A stretch of DNA of 40,991 nt from Paulinella micropora (Eukaryota > Cercozoa > Imbricatea > Euglyphida): NCBI GenBank assembly GCA_009731375.1, contig BJOX01000139.1, positions 114,173-155,163 of the forward strand, in the 5' to 3' direction. Made by a program: the position numbers and the translations under genes. Below are positions 10,443 to 21,476 of the stretch, piece after piece; the first letter of the stretch is position 1; every line of letters begins with the position of its first letter. Below the pieces are notes generated by a model. The model was not told where the DNA came from. It did not search any database and worked only from the letters and a program-made list of their open reading frames with translations.

Positions 10443-11484
10443 TCAAAAATTCCAATGAATGTGGCCGGTCAACATATGAATTTCACCGTTGCGCGATCGT
10501 CGCGTGAAGCGGCAGTTGCCAAAATCTGAGTCGGAGTATGAATTAAACTCAAAGCTTCGTGAGTCAATGTTGGCGGGGCAAAACAAACCACGCTCCTCTC
10601 GTAAGTGTCGATAAACACGCCCAACCATAGAATATGCGACGTCGGGTGCCTGGTGACAGAAGACGCTCAACCTGTTAACAGCGAACGCGAGGTGAGGCTG
10701 GGACATCGACGCCGGCCAAATAAGCTCACCAATCAGCTTGGGAAGACTCCACTGACGTAGAGGCGAGTCAGCAGCAGCTGGGGCGGGCTCCTGTACGGTC
10801 GCTGGGGTAGGCACAGGGTTGGCATTCGCGTAACCACGATCGCGTAGCAGCCCACGAATATATGCCCGCTGATGAATCAATAAGCCAGAGTCGAATCGTC
10901 TGAATTGAAGTCCGGTAAATACTTTTACCTCCCCCATAGCCTTGTAGCGGAACTTATACTCGTTCAACTCGCGTTTGAGATTCTCATACTGCACCGCAAG
11001 TTTGCAAAATACGAACATCGTCGATCTTAAGCAATAAGACCCAAAGTAGCGATGTAGAACTGTCGACAAATGCAGGCGGATGATCCATCGTTGCCTGAAA
11101 GATAAAACACACATGGCGTCGATTGAGCATAGCCAAGCTTGCGCAGAAACCGAGCCACATGGTCATGCCATCGCCGACCAGCTTGCGGGGACGCCATATA
11201 GCGTACGGGTCGTCTTGCTTCTTGAAGTCGTCTGGCGGGATCGCAAACACAACATCCACCATGTCAGCATGTATATATGCCTGACTGAAGTCGATGACCA
11301 GAAGAAGCATGCACAGTCCAACCATGATGGCGCAGAGCAGCAGAAGCATCCAGTGATGGGCCACAGGTGTTGTCGTCTCATACGGACTAAAGTGTTCATA
11401 TTCATGCATGCGATTGCCAAACAGGACGAGCCTAGACTTGTATGACGTCTCACCGGTAGATTCATTCTGCTTTATTGCGTCCAC
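10443..11484 (-). pseudogene. Copia 1 reverse transcriptase and partial RNase H
   Basis: 11484-10984 carries RT fingers and palm: YKSRLVLFGN, then VIDFSQAYIHADM (first catalytic Asp), then KIDDV in place of the usual YVDD near 11025. The frame shifts just after IDD and continues in 11060-10443 with VKVFTGLQFRRF, the DRGYANANPVPTPA connection, and the first RNase H block SYSDSDFGNCRFTRRS. The later RNase H motifs (EAEY, DN, H-x-D) are absent because the copy ends. It cannot encode an active enzyme as it stands. Confidence 0.8.
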
Positions 11485-11559
11485 AAAGCCAGTGTGGATT
11501 GGAGCAATGTTGGCTCGTCGAGCGTCGTCTCTCGTTGCCCATCGAACACAGTTAGCCTC

Positions 11560-13217
11560 CTACAAACCATCGATTTCTTTCTTGCGTGCTGCCATAACGT
11601 TTCTGTCAAGCCTCTTCTGCTTTTCTGGTACCCGAAGCACATGTGTAAACAAACAGAAAGGCACGTCGTTGTTTGTGTCGTCAAGAGACACATTGACCTC
11701 ATCGTCGTTGTCGTCGTTGTCGTAGATGTCGTCCTCGTATTCCAGCCTCACGGAATGTGATGAATGATGAGGAGGGCGAGGCTTGCGAGACCTTTTCCCG
11801 TCGATGATGTTCTGTTCTCCCACGTTTCCATCGATATCCCTAGGTGCCTTTGGACGAGCAAGGGGAGAGCGTTTAAGAGGGTGAAAGCGTACTGTGTGTA
11901 CCATGTCGTGCGTTGCAGATGGTACTGTCGTTGCGAGGGGAGCAGACGAAACCACCGGCGACGCGTCGAAGTCACTGTCGACCCCAATCTCGTACACACT
12001 TCTGTCGTTATTGTGTTCTTCTTCCGTCTTAACGAGTACCTTCTCGTCGGTTTGCTCCGTTTCTTGTTGCAAAATGTCACGATATTCCCGTGAAGTTTGG
12101 CCAACTTTTTCCACTGACTGGACCGGTTGATGTCGCGGTGGTTCGCCGAACGACCAATGTCGCTCGTTTGCGCTGGCATCTATGCCTCTAGTTGACTCGT
12201 CGAACTTCACGTTTCGCACCTCGATGATCTTCCTTGTAGTAGGCATGAAAATGCAATAGAGACGACGAAATATATTGTACCCCGTCAGTGTCCCTGGGAT
12301 AGCCATAGGTCGTCCTTTCTTTGCATCTTCCACTCGCACAAAAGCAAGGCAGCCAATAGAGCGTAAGAAATCAAGGGGAAACGAACGTTTAAGTGTAACC
12401 TCATAGGGGCTCTTGCCTTTGTAGGGTCCACGAACCATCGGCATAACCATTCGAGTCGCCCACTAAGCAAGACACATCTCCTCCCAAAAACATTCAGGTA
12501 GTTTTGCATCTATGAACAAGGCAGTCGCTCGACCTCCATTTGTCCTCCATTGTCGTTCCAATTTAGGATTTGCTTGAGGCTCGTTGCGTGGCGTCGTCTT
12601 CAGTATGATGCCTTTCGTCCCACAGAACGCCTTGAGCAGGTTAGACACGAATTCGCCATCAGCACGAATTTGATTGATCTTTTTGCTGGTCTGAGTCTCG
12701 AAGAATGCAACAGTCTCTATATTGCCGACTGGTATCGTTGTGCCTCCCGCGTAGGTTGGTGTACAATGAATCCAAACGAACCTTGCGTCTCGCTGATCCC
12801 AAGCTGATAGTAGTTCCCTTGAAGCGACTTGACAGGCCAAGGTCCCCTAAAGTCAACATGTAGTGACTCTCCAAGTGCGAATTCATTGTCGATGTTTGGA
12901 TTTCCTTTGAAGTAAGCATTTCTCGTTGCCTTTGCTTGCAGACACGGGGCACAATGGGTCGGTAGCTTCGTTCGCCAGTTGACTCCGGTAACAGTCCTGT
13001 TTGCCTTCTTTGCCAATAAGTCCATGACTTCGACGTTGCCTTGCGCAGTCATCCTATGCCAAGTCATAGCGGGCACTGGGGCCTTTGTAGCATTGGGATT
13101 TACCGAAAATATAACCATTGGTTTATCTTTGTCGCGCACAGAAGGTTGGAACCTGATGTTGCAATCCAATGGCACGTCGCCTTCTTCATCCAATCTGTAT
13201 AGTTTGTTTGGCATCAT
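11560..13217 (-). pseudogene. Copia 1 GAG-pre-integrase and integrase
   Basis: The zinc-binding segment shows MTWHRMTAQGN and CAPCLQAKATR. The catalytic core shows SLHVDFRGPW (Asp), IRADGEF (Asp) and PKLERQW (Glu), so the DDE residues are all visible across a frameshift near 12800. The C-terminal part (12450 downward) has GPYKGKSPYEVTLKRS and the SIGCLAFVRVEDAKKGRP block typical of copia integrase. It is followed by a long acidic linker before the RT. Confidence 0.8.
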
Positions 13218-13876
13218 TCGAGAGCGACAAGGACCAAAGCGGGGTCTATGTGTAGAGGGGAGCGTAGCACCACCGCTTGATTGTTTTGAAACACCGTTGC
13301 ATACCCAAAGTCGTAATCTAACACGCCAGGCGAAATGATATTATATGGTGTCTTAGGAAACACAAGAGTATCCTTGAAGTCGAAGCCAGTCGCGTCACCA
13401 CCACCGTCAACGAAGGTAAAGCTTGCGTCTGCTTTGGTGTCCACATGCACTGGAGCAGTAGATAATATTATCCCAGACAGCTTTGAGACAGGGCCACGTC
13501 TAACATTGGAAAGGGGCAGAGATGGGTGTGCAATGATTCGATTACAACCCGAGTCCAAGATCGTTGAACGCCTCCCATCCGAATTGGCAAGCAATGCCAC
13601 ATATTCGTCTCCCTGACATCAGGCACAATAGCGCGACGTAGCGTCATCAACAAGCGTTGCACTAAATGATCGTGCGACCAGTGATGGGTCGTAGGGCACC
13701 TCACTGGGCGCCTCCTCTTCCACAATGTATCGCTGCATCTGTGGCTTGTAGGTCGCGAAGCCAGAAAGCCGTCTGTAGATCAACTGTAAAGCGCCGACCT
13801 TGTACTTTGGCGGGAGTTGCGGAACCGTTACCACAGGTCCGGATTCATGAATCTCATACCGCGTCATTCCCTGCAA
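13214..13876 (-). pseudogene. Copia 1 aspartic protease region
   Basis: STILDSGCNRIIAHPSLP at about 13500-13555 is the active-site block (D-S-G, with Cys where Ala or Thr is usual), followed by PYNIISPGVLDYDFGY. The upstream part (13876-13619) is a Gag-Pol linker without a known domain. A stop or frameshift near 13615 separates the two frames. Confidence 0.7.
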
Positions 13877-13983
13877 AGCAAACCATGCGTAGTCAATCAG
13901 CGTAGAACCAATACCGCATGCAGGTAGAATCTGTTGCCGCGTAGTGTCACGTAGTTGAGAATTGCACGCATCCTCAGCTTAGG

Positions 13984-14112
13984 TACAAAACCTAGAGTGT
14001 GGGGCACGATCATCTTTTTGACAGCTCTTCTTGCAATAGAAGACCCACTTACACGCACCACAGTCGGTGTCGGTTCAAAGGCGTCTCGATGGCATCGCAG
14101 TACTCACAAAAC
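13984..14112 (-). pseudogene. MYND-type zinc finger in the copia 1 Gag-like region
   Basis: The minus strand reads FCEYCDAIETPL and, after a one-base frame change, TDCGACKWVFYCKKSC followed by QKDDRAPHSRFC. The spacing C-x2-C ... C-x2-C-x4-YC-x3-CQ-x6-H-x3-C matches the MYND finger, a protein-interaction zinc finger of eukaryotic regulators. Copia Gag normally carries a CCHC zinc knuckle; none was seen in this element. A further CRYCSTHH pair lies about 25 residues upstream. The finger lies between the acidic Gag-like part and the protease on the same strand. Confidence 0.65.
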
Positions 14113-15448
14113 TGTGGTGGACTCGGATTTGCGTGCGGCGTCCCTGACATGATCAAGGGATTAGTATGATGGGTAGAACAGTACCGACATAGCGAAACGG
14201 TGGCTTGCCATCCTTGCGGTATGATGTTGAAACCCAAGCGTAGCGACCAATACTCCATCTCCATTATGGATGCGTGTCGAAAGCAAAAATGAACATCTAT
14301 AGCCCAAAAGTTCGGGGCTCCTGGAAAGGCAGGGTGCGAGATAGATCGATTCTTTACCACGTTGTTGCGTAGTTGGATCGGTAGCTCAATCTGAAGTCTT
14401 GATGCAGGTCGTTGACGCGAAACGATGGCACTTCGCGGTATCGGGGGCTCCTTCCCCTCAACGTACACTTCTTCCCTGTTGTAGTTCTCAAGCCATAGTA
14501 GCGGGGGGATAGCAGACTGAAGACGGGCATTGGGGTACCATGGGTCTTGTCTGGGAACAGTGTAGATGCCCGGAGTTTCAAGCTATTCAGCTGGCCAATG
14601 TCGGGGGGGCACCGGAAAGCCCTGGGCCGGGTCGTCTTTCCTGTACAATTTTTGCATGAATGCCCACACGTTTAGCTTACATTGGAAGTCATTTTCGTCC
14701 AGCTTCTGTTCGTCCGTCAGGGATTCCCACGGGATCTCCGTAGGCCTAGAACTCGCAAACGATAGAAAATCTTGATGAGGATTAATCACCCCTATTGCCC
14801 CTCTTGACGCTGTAGGTGTCGCAGTCGTCGTGGTTGGTGTTGGCGTAGCGTCCGTAGCTGAGCCTTTGGCTTCCGCACCGATCTCCTGCTTACCTTTGCT
14901 CTGAACTGCGGTCGGATCCGTAGGCAGGTCCAATAGCAAGTTGTCCACGTCGGACAAAGTCTTAGGGCTAAACGCCATCAGTGCAGCAGCGTTATCACAA
15001 ACAAGATGAGCATATTTGTTGTCCTGTTGCCCCGTAGGCGATTTTCGTTGGTTGACAGCCGCAGGCACTTCATCTCCCTCGTCGTCCTGGTTGCTCGCGG
15101 CATCATCTTCAGAACTAATCAGGTCAGGCATGTCAGCACCGTCAGAGTGGGGCAATGAAGCATCGGCCTGTGTGTATGTCGCAGTATCGGGCGGCGCGTC
15201 GTCCATCGGTCCATCGCCGAATCCGTCGTCGTCGGTTTCGTCGCTCGTCACGTCGTCGTCAGTTTCCAGGGTCGGCATTGCGTCGTCGTCCTCGCCATCG
15301 TCTTGAGGCGCAAGTTCTGCAACATCATAGCAGCCGCATAAGCAAGTCTTTCTAGTTGTCTGCTCAGTGTGTTACGCCATCTTGGGCCTGCCATTCCAAT
15401 GCCGTACAGCGGCGTCTGCATCTGCTTGGCTTCTCGAAGATTCTCCAT
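14049..15448 (-). pseudogene. Copia 1 Gag-like region
   Basis: 15448 downward begins MENLREAKQMQTPLYGIGMA, then shifts frame near 15310 into a strongly acidic, Asp- and Thr-rich segment (15278-14583) ending in NVWAFMQKLYRKDDPAQGFP. A third frame (14468-14049) holds the CRYC/CEYC cysteine pairs that lead into the MYND finger. I do not recognise the usual copia Gag fold. Assignment rests on position upstream of the protease on the same strand. Confidence 0.5.
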
Positions 15449-16250
15449 AAGGGTGTAGGTGTCAGTAGGCTCTGTGCTGTCCCGATTTAGCGCGGCCCGA
15501 TTTACCGCGCCTGGAAATCTTAGTCCCGATTTACCGTGCCTCGCCCAACCGCGACTGCAATCTGATGGAAAACATTACTGAATCCGCGCAAAAAACATAC
15601 ATTTAGTCTGGCACATACTCAGATACGAAAAAAAATAAAAGCAAGAACAAAAATTTTAAACCGTGACAAAAACCAAAAAAATAAAAAATACAAAATATAA
15701 AGATAAATCAAAAAGACAAAACAATAACAAACCAGAAACCTTGCACAACTTTTCCGCGCCCCATGCGTTTGTTCCATTTCTTATTCTTGTCGAACCCTGC
15801 TTTGATACCTTAATTTCATGTCCTTCATCTTTGATTTTTTCAGTTTTGCAATGATTCATAACCTGTTACAACCTCTTGTCCGTACTGTCATTTACAAAGT
15901 AACGATGCTTTCACCAATACTTCCAAACCAGCACAACAATTTTAATCAAGATAAGTCTGTACATATATATTCAAGCTTTGCTTCACTCATTTCATTTCTT
16001 TCGCCTTGATGTTTTGCTATTGCGTGGAACTTGTTACAACCTTTGATCCTGTGCACACACCGAACGGTCAATTACGGAGCAATATTACTTTGTACAATAC
16101 TTCCAATCCAGCAAACAAGTTTTAATAACGCTCAGTCTGTACTTATACACTCAAACGCTTTTTGCACGTAAAAAGTCTCTCTCCATAACGACAACTACCC
16201 CCCTGCACCTTCTACTCATCAAAATCAGCACCCCCTGCACTATTAGTAAC
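15449..16250. repeat. Non-coding stretch with imperfect ~180-bp tandem repeats
   Basis: Two related segments begin around 15850 and 16030. They share CAATACTTCCAA (15914 and 16095), an AG/CTCTGTAC-type block and TTCAA/CTCAAAC, a spacing of about 181 bases. At 15490-15545 a short motif CCCGATTTA(C/G)CG occurs three times. It could contain the leader or LTR of copia 1, but no LTR pair was identified. No gene is seen. Confidence 0.5.
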
Positions 16251-16739
16251 CTTGCCTTTACTCCGGCTCGTTCCCAAAACGCTGCTGCACCTTGTCCGCA
16301 AATTCGTCCGTGTCATCGTCGCTGTCACGGCTTTCCCTCCTCTCTATCTCTTCGTCTACTTCTTCCGACATCCGTTCAGCGCGTTTGCGCAAGATAACAC
16401 GCTGCGACTTAGCCTTCTCCTCCTTTGCTTCTGCCTTCTCCTCCTTTGCTACTGCCTTCTTCCCGCTACCAATACCGCTTCCTTCGTCATTCCAACATAG
16501 GTATGGCTTGATACCTTTCACTTTGATACTTTCCACAAGACTCTCCCACTTTTGCCTCCTGTACATTGGCTCGACCCATTTACACTTGCTAGTTGCGTCT
16601 CGCGCCTTGTCCTCCTTGAAATTCCCTGCGAAAACTTCTTGCAGCGCTGTCATGGATTCCTCAGTGAGCTTGCCTCTGACATGTTTCAACTCCACAAGTG
16701 CAAATCCTCGCTCGTACCTCACCCCCATTTCACATAACA

Positions 16740-17203
16740 CTGGCTTCCGCACATTGTTATTTTTGCTGAGTGCATTGTTGACTGTCAGGTAGTGTCCATC
16801 GTGACTGTCGTAGTACAAGGGCCCCAACCTCTTGAATATATTCATCTTCCACTGCCCGTTTTTTACATCCCTCGACTGCCATGCTTGATGCAATGGGTAC
16901 GGATGCCATAAAACCACCCATACTGTATTATTGTCATGGCATTCCACATTCCAAATCAAAACCTCTCCTTCCGCCCATACTGCATACAGGGACTCACTGG
17001 CCCAGTCCACCTCGCCTTCCTTCTGTCTGCTTCTGGGTCCCCGGGCCACGCCCTTGCCTCCTGCTCTGCGTGCTGGGCCCGGCCCACAGTGCTCTCAATA
17101 GCACTGCCTTTGGAACCTGCAAACATATACACATGCCATTCTTGGCACTATAATATCTTCCCTAGCAACTAACGCTTGACAGGCATTTTCCGCCACCATA
17201 CAT
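16740..17203 (-). pseudogene. OTU-like cysteine protease domain
   Basis: MYGGGKCLSSVSC at 17203-17165 resembles the OTU Cys box (D-G-x-C-L-F-x-S-V-S) and is followed by a stop. In another frame, VDWASESLYAVWAEGEVLIW resembles the W-x-x-E-x-x-L-x-A-x-A segment. LGPLYYDSHDGHYLTV resembles the C-terminal His block (L-x-Y-x-x-x-HY-x-x-V). The order and spacing fit an OTU fold, but each motif is degenerate, so this call is tentative. Confidence 0.4.
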
Positions 17204-17419
17204 CATACACGTCCTAAAACACACATGCTCTATTACGCTGAACCTTATCCAAGCGTGTCTGCCTGCGTTATAAAAGTGTCCTTCTCCAGCTGGCACTCCT
17301 GCACATCTTTTGCTCCCGGCCCTGTATGGCTGCCTGACTCCTTCGCGTAAAACAGTCCAACCACCATTCCCTTTGTCCCTCCTGCACTTTTCCAACCTTG
17401 CCTAGCAGGCAGTCCGTCC

Positions 17420-18250
17420 TCCATGCGATCTACTTTGTTGTCATCCGCTCTGAACCACTCCCCTGTTTTGTGGTTCAGCACAAAGCTCCAGTTGTGCCCG
17501 CCATCTTCGCGCTCCTTGTTGTGAACAGCCACCGCAAACAACTTGTACCGCACACATGCGCTGGTGTCACTGGTTCTGCTACTGGTACTTCGGTCCCATG
17601 CTTCCCGTTGCCATGTCCTGTCTGGCTTCGGACAAATCAGCTCACTTGGGGCATCCACTTCCCACGTCTGGTTGTAGTTAACTTTCCCTGTGATTCTTCT
17701 AGTGAAATTCAGTCGCAGTATGGCCGGCCATCCATACAGTACATTCATGGTAGCTATGGCTCTTTTCCTTTCAGTTTTGTCGCATCTCTGGCACCGGTAG
17801 GCACAATCCGATACGACATGGGGCTCAAAAATTGCTTCAGCATTTGGTAGACGGACTGTACACTTCCACGGCAATGCAACACCGGTCTCATTTCCCACAC
17901 CCAATGCGCTAGACTTTCCAGCGTCGCATTTTGCGGAAGCGTAATCCATCGCTCTGCCAACACACAGTCGGGCATGCCGAGCCCGACATGGCTCCCATTT
18001 CCTTCCTGGCAAAACAACGTTGCATTATTTTCCTGGCCACATTTTCCTTGTTGTCTCTCCCGGAAATTCCTTGACGTTGTAACGGACACACTTGCATCTC
18101 AGAAGGCTGTGCCCTCCACCCCTCTCCCATCTGCACCACCTGGCGGGCCCCGTCCAACAAAGCTTGCAACACTTCCATAGGATCAGCTTTGTCCCAAGTA
18201 ACGACCCAACCCCAGAGTTCTGCACACTGACTTGACCTGCAAAGAATGCT
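17420..18250 (-). pseudogene. Ubiquitin-specific protease (C19)-like domain
   Basis: ADPMEVLQALLDGARQ matches the Q-x-D-x-x-E-x-L-x-x-LL segment of USPs. ITLPQNATLESL follows, then a CAYRCQRCDKTERK zinc ribbon, YGWPAILRLNFTRR (the LP-x-x-L-x-x-x-L-x-RF block) and YKLFAVAVHN. The His box is GGHNWSFVLNHKTGEWFRA, followed by DDNKV. Catalytic His and Asp positions are therefore present. A clear Cys box (G-N-T-C-Y/F-x-N) was not found; CRNCIVKNLRRF near 18310 is at best a degenerate match. The parts lie in three frames. Confidence 0.6.
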
Positions 18251-19566
18251 GGTGGTATGGACTCAACAATTGTTGCGGCGGTGTTGCCTGACCCAGCACA
18301 AATCGACGCAGGTTCTTCACAATACAATTGCGACACGTTAAGTCCGTGCATGGCTTAATGCATCTCCCATCAGCTGGAACACTAAATTCGCAGTAGCGCA
18401 GTATTGACGCAGCACGTGTTGGCTTCATTGTCCAAGCCGTAACGGCGTGTTCCTTGGACGGTCTGCCTGGTTTGTCTACCTACTTGCAAACCGGCTTGTT
18501 GGGCTGCTGAGGCAAAGTCTTCACTTCCTCCAACACGCCGAGGGTAGCAGCGAGCGTAGCTCCTTTGGTCACCGCCTGCTCTGGTGTGATGAACACCATC
18601 GTTTCGTCACTTAGGGTGGCGTGCTTCCAAAGATGCTTGTAAACGTCGTACAATGCAAGCGCTTGGGCAAACGTCCCCCCTGGGTCCCTTTCCTCTACTG
18701 GGCCTTGCAAAGCCTTGATATTCCGGTCGTTCTGCTTGGAGCTTAATACTTCCCACTGCAACACCAAATGAAAACTTGTCCCTGACACCTTGTCACCTTC
18801 CACCCTCTCCAGGACCACCGCCAGAAGTCTCGTGAGTTTGGCAACGTCTACGTACTTCCGTTGCTTCTTCACGCTTTTGCCACGCTTCGTATTACTTGGA
18901 ATTATCCACCACACTTTGCTCCCCTCCTTTACCGCGGCTGGCACCAAGGTATCGAGTAGCTTGTTGCGACGATCTTTACTGCTTTCAACCTATTCCGTTC
19001 CTGCTCCTGTGTGTTGAAATATGTCAAATCAGCCTCCTGCAACCAATTTCTCACCCTCTTCACCAAAATCTGCGCCTCCTCTCCATCCATGACCTCCAAC
19101 TGCTCTTCGGCACTGACCAACCCCCTTGTTCTTTTCCGCTCCGTGTCTCTCTTTTTCCACTCCTCGTGTGCTTCGCAAACATCACCTTCCTGGATGTGGC
19201 GCATCACCTAGTTTGCCACACAGATGCACAAAATCAGCTGCTATGTGCAATTAGAGCTTTCGTTCTTCCTTGAACTAGGAATTCCTTTCCTATGATCACC
19301 ACTAACCACCGCCCACCAACAAGTACATAGGGTTAGTGTGCATCTGCATACATGTGCGCCTGTATATGTATTCTCTACATATTCACTTTTCCCCACTGCT
19401 ACTTCGCACCATCTGGTTCATGTCACACTTTCAGACCTTGTGCAAGTGATTGGGTGCGACACTTTTGCTGCCATCGCGCGGCCATTCATTCAGGTTCGAT
19501 TCCACTTGCCACTAGTTCCATCACTTTGCGTGGATCTCCTTCTTGTGGCACTATCAGATATATCCT

Positions 19567-19740
19567 GCATGACAAGATCATGCTCTAGTTTATTACATGA
19601 TTATATCAGGTTATCCATGATGACGTCATGCAAACATGATAGCAGCATGTAGTACATGATAGAAATTGCCCAAAAAACCGTACATGACGAGATCATGTAC
19701 AGAAATTATACCAGTTTTACATGATGGAATCATGTAAAAC
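19567..19740. promoter_or_regulatory. Cluster of palindromes with core CATGA-N5-TCATG
   Basis: Four perfect inverted repeats, each with exactly five spacer bases: 19567-19583 (arms GCATGA/TCATGC), 19616-19630 (CATGA/TCATG), 19680-19700 (GTACATGA/TCATGTAC) and 19714-19740 (GTTTTACATGA/TCATGTAAAAC). A fifth, imperfect one is at 19596-19610 (CATGA/TCAGG). The constant spacing looks like repeated protein-binding sites or subterminal repeats of a transposon. Confidence 0.55.
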
Positions 19741-20950
19741 CTGAGTAACTCATGTGTGAGCCCCAGAATCGTGGGAGCTCCGCAACGAGCGTGGTGGAGG
19801 ATGGCGCCAGACACCGCTACTTTGCTTTGGGTTCGTCTGCGGTGGTTTCCTTCTGGGTGCGTTTCAACAGGCGAAGGTGGTCCCGGTTGTGGGGCATGGT
19901 GGACGTTCTTGTTTGCGACGTTCAGTTCAGGCTGTTGGTGGCAGGAGCCACAGTGAATTGGTTGGAGTCGCTTTCGGCGGCGGTGGTTTCCCCTCATTCA
20001 GGAGGGAGGGATAAAGGACACGGACATTTGGCTTTCGGGCTTCGGCCGGTTGATTGGATCGGTTGTGCTGTGCTACTTCGGCAGTTGTGTTCTGTGGAAT
20101 CGGTTTTGTGCGGCAGCGTGGAGCTGCGGGTGGAGCGGGTTACGGTGTTGCCGCTAGTTAGACCCGATCTTTGGTGGTTGGTCCTTTAAGTTATTTGACT
20201 TGGTGCTCGGTGTGGACCCTGCTCTGGACTTAATTTGCTTGCTTTTGTTGACTGTCTCTGCAATGGTGCACTTGGAGATTTGCAGTCTGTTGCAGTCGTT
20301 TTGGTCGGGGAGGTTATTCGTCCGGGGAGATGGAACCTTTTCTGCTTTGTGATGGTCGGAGCGTGACGGACGTATTTCTTCTCCCTCCACCAGGGGGGGG
20401 GGGGGTTGCTTATATTTCCTATTCGATTGTCAGCGGAGGGTAAAGGCAGTATGATGAGCTCATGGCGTTTGGTGCACGTGGTGTTGCTGGTCGGCCGGAT
20501 GTTCTGGAGCAGTTGGCCGCGGGCCGAGGCATTAGGCGTATGTTTGTAGACCGTGGTGGCCGATGTAGGCCAGGAGTTAACTTTGGTCGTTATGACCTAG
20601 CAATGTGTCGCGCCGGGTAGGCGCGGGAGGACGGTGGAGCTTCGCTGCCCGGTCTGATATCGCTACGACGGAAGGCGCTACACTTGGCAGATGGCGGCGC
20701 GGTGGCGAGCTATTTGACGCTCAGTTTTCAGGAATGAACATGTAGGTTGCATCACGGACGGCGGAGCAGGGCGGCGGGGCCGGGGGAGTTCCATGTAAGG
20801 CTGGACGGTGGGTCGCCCTCCTGGGGCGGGTCATGCGTCAAATTTGTGGAATGGCAATTTTCCCCTTGATTACTTTTATTTTGTATTGCTCAGTTCATTT
20901 TCTTTCCTTGACATAGTGGATACGGAGTTAGGGGGAGATCATAGTACCTA
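19741..20950 (+). other. GC-richer region without an identified gene
   Basis: Open frames exist on the plus strand (19752-20189) and on the minus strand, but none shows a domain I recognise, and they are Gly/Val/Arg- or Pro/Ser-rich. A G-run lies at 20392-20405. The region lies upstream of the polypurine tract and LTR at 21477-21781, so it may be the degraded interior of a plus-strand retroelement. Confidence 0.3.
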
Positions 20951-21289
20951 TTGTGGGTGATCATATTTACATTCATATGCATGGCGTCATTGTTTTTCTT
21001 TTACCTATTGTGTTACATCAGTGCGGTGATGTTGTACATAATTAACTTGCGACTTTATCTGTTGCTTGGTGCTTGGCTTAAGGTTAAGCAAGTGGATAGT
21101 AACTACGTGCATATACATCTGGTAATTGTTAATGCTTTGTCATACATTTTGTGTTTGTCGTTTGAAGCGAAGTTAGGTTTTGCAATTTTTGTTGTCCATT
21201 CAATTGGTACGTTTATGTATTTTGGATCATATTTGACTTTGATTGTCTGCTATCGCCAGGGGCGATTTAGGAGAGTATGGGATTTCTGA
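20951..21289 (+). CDS. Small hydrophobic ORF, about three predicted membrane helices
   Basis: A 112-aa frame starts with ATG at 20951. Hydrophobic segments are at residues ~3-42 (possibly two helices), ~53-70 and ~77-103, and the C terminus is basic (RQGRFRRVWDF). It lies about 190 bases upstream of a copia-type polypurine tract and LTR in the same orientation, the position of an additional 3' ORF or env-like ORF in some LTR elements. No signature of a known envelope or membrane protein was recognised. It could also be chance in T-rich DNA. Confidence 0.3.
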   Translation: MWVIIFTFICMASLFFFYLLCYISAVMLYIINLRLYLLLGAWLKVKQVDSNYVHIHLVIVNALSYILCLSFEAKLGFAIFVVHSIGTFMYFGSYLTLIVCYRQGRFRRVWDF

Positions 21290-21476
21290 TATGGCTTGAA
21301 TGTTTCTTCTGGTCAGACCTAACAAATTTTTCGCTGTTATTAAGTAGTAATTTTGTTCATCTGAGTACAGGGTGAGACTTGTGTGTTGGGTATTGTTGCA
21401 CTTGGGATGGGGATAGTTTTGCTCTTCATTCTCCTCAGGCGTCGGGCTGTGTGTTTGCTGAGAGGTCCTAGGCCCT

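Larger units (their letters stand above)
10443..15448 (-). mobile_element. Copia-type LTR retrotransposon 1, decayed and truncated
   Basis: On the minus strand from 15448 downward the order is: acidic Gag-like region, MYND-type zinc finger, aspartic protease, GAG-pre-integrase and integrase, reverse transcriptase, and the start of RNase H. Protease-integrase-RT-RNase H is the copia (Pseudoviridae) order. Frameshifts break the polyprotein in at least five places. RNase H stops abruptly at 10443, and no pair of LTRs was found, so the copy is truncated. It differs in sequence from the copia element at 26162-35518. Confidence 0.85.
16258..19207 (-). pseudogene. Broken locus with USP-like and OTU-like deubiquitinase domains
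   Basis: Read on the minus strand the locus has four parts: an N-terminal Lys/Glu-rich region (19207-18480), a USP (C19)-like domain (~18250-17420), an OTU-like domain (~17203-16740), and a charged Lys/Glu tail (~16480-16258). Coding jumps between all three frames several times. Some jumps could be introns (a GTAGGT donor near 18484), but others look like plain frameshifts (near 19000 and 18100). The two domains could be one gene or two adjacent ones. Whether this is a host gene remnant or cargo of a mobile element next to copia 1 is unknown. Confidence 0.55.

Noticed and set aside
19445-19525. tRNA-like sequence with a GGTTCGATTCC B-box
   Set aside because: GCAAGT/ACTTGC can pair as an acceptor-like stem, but no acceptable D or anticodon arm was found and box A is not recognisable. 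A chance B-box match is possible.
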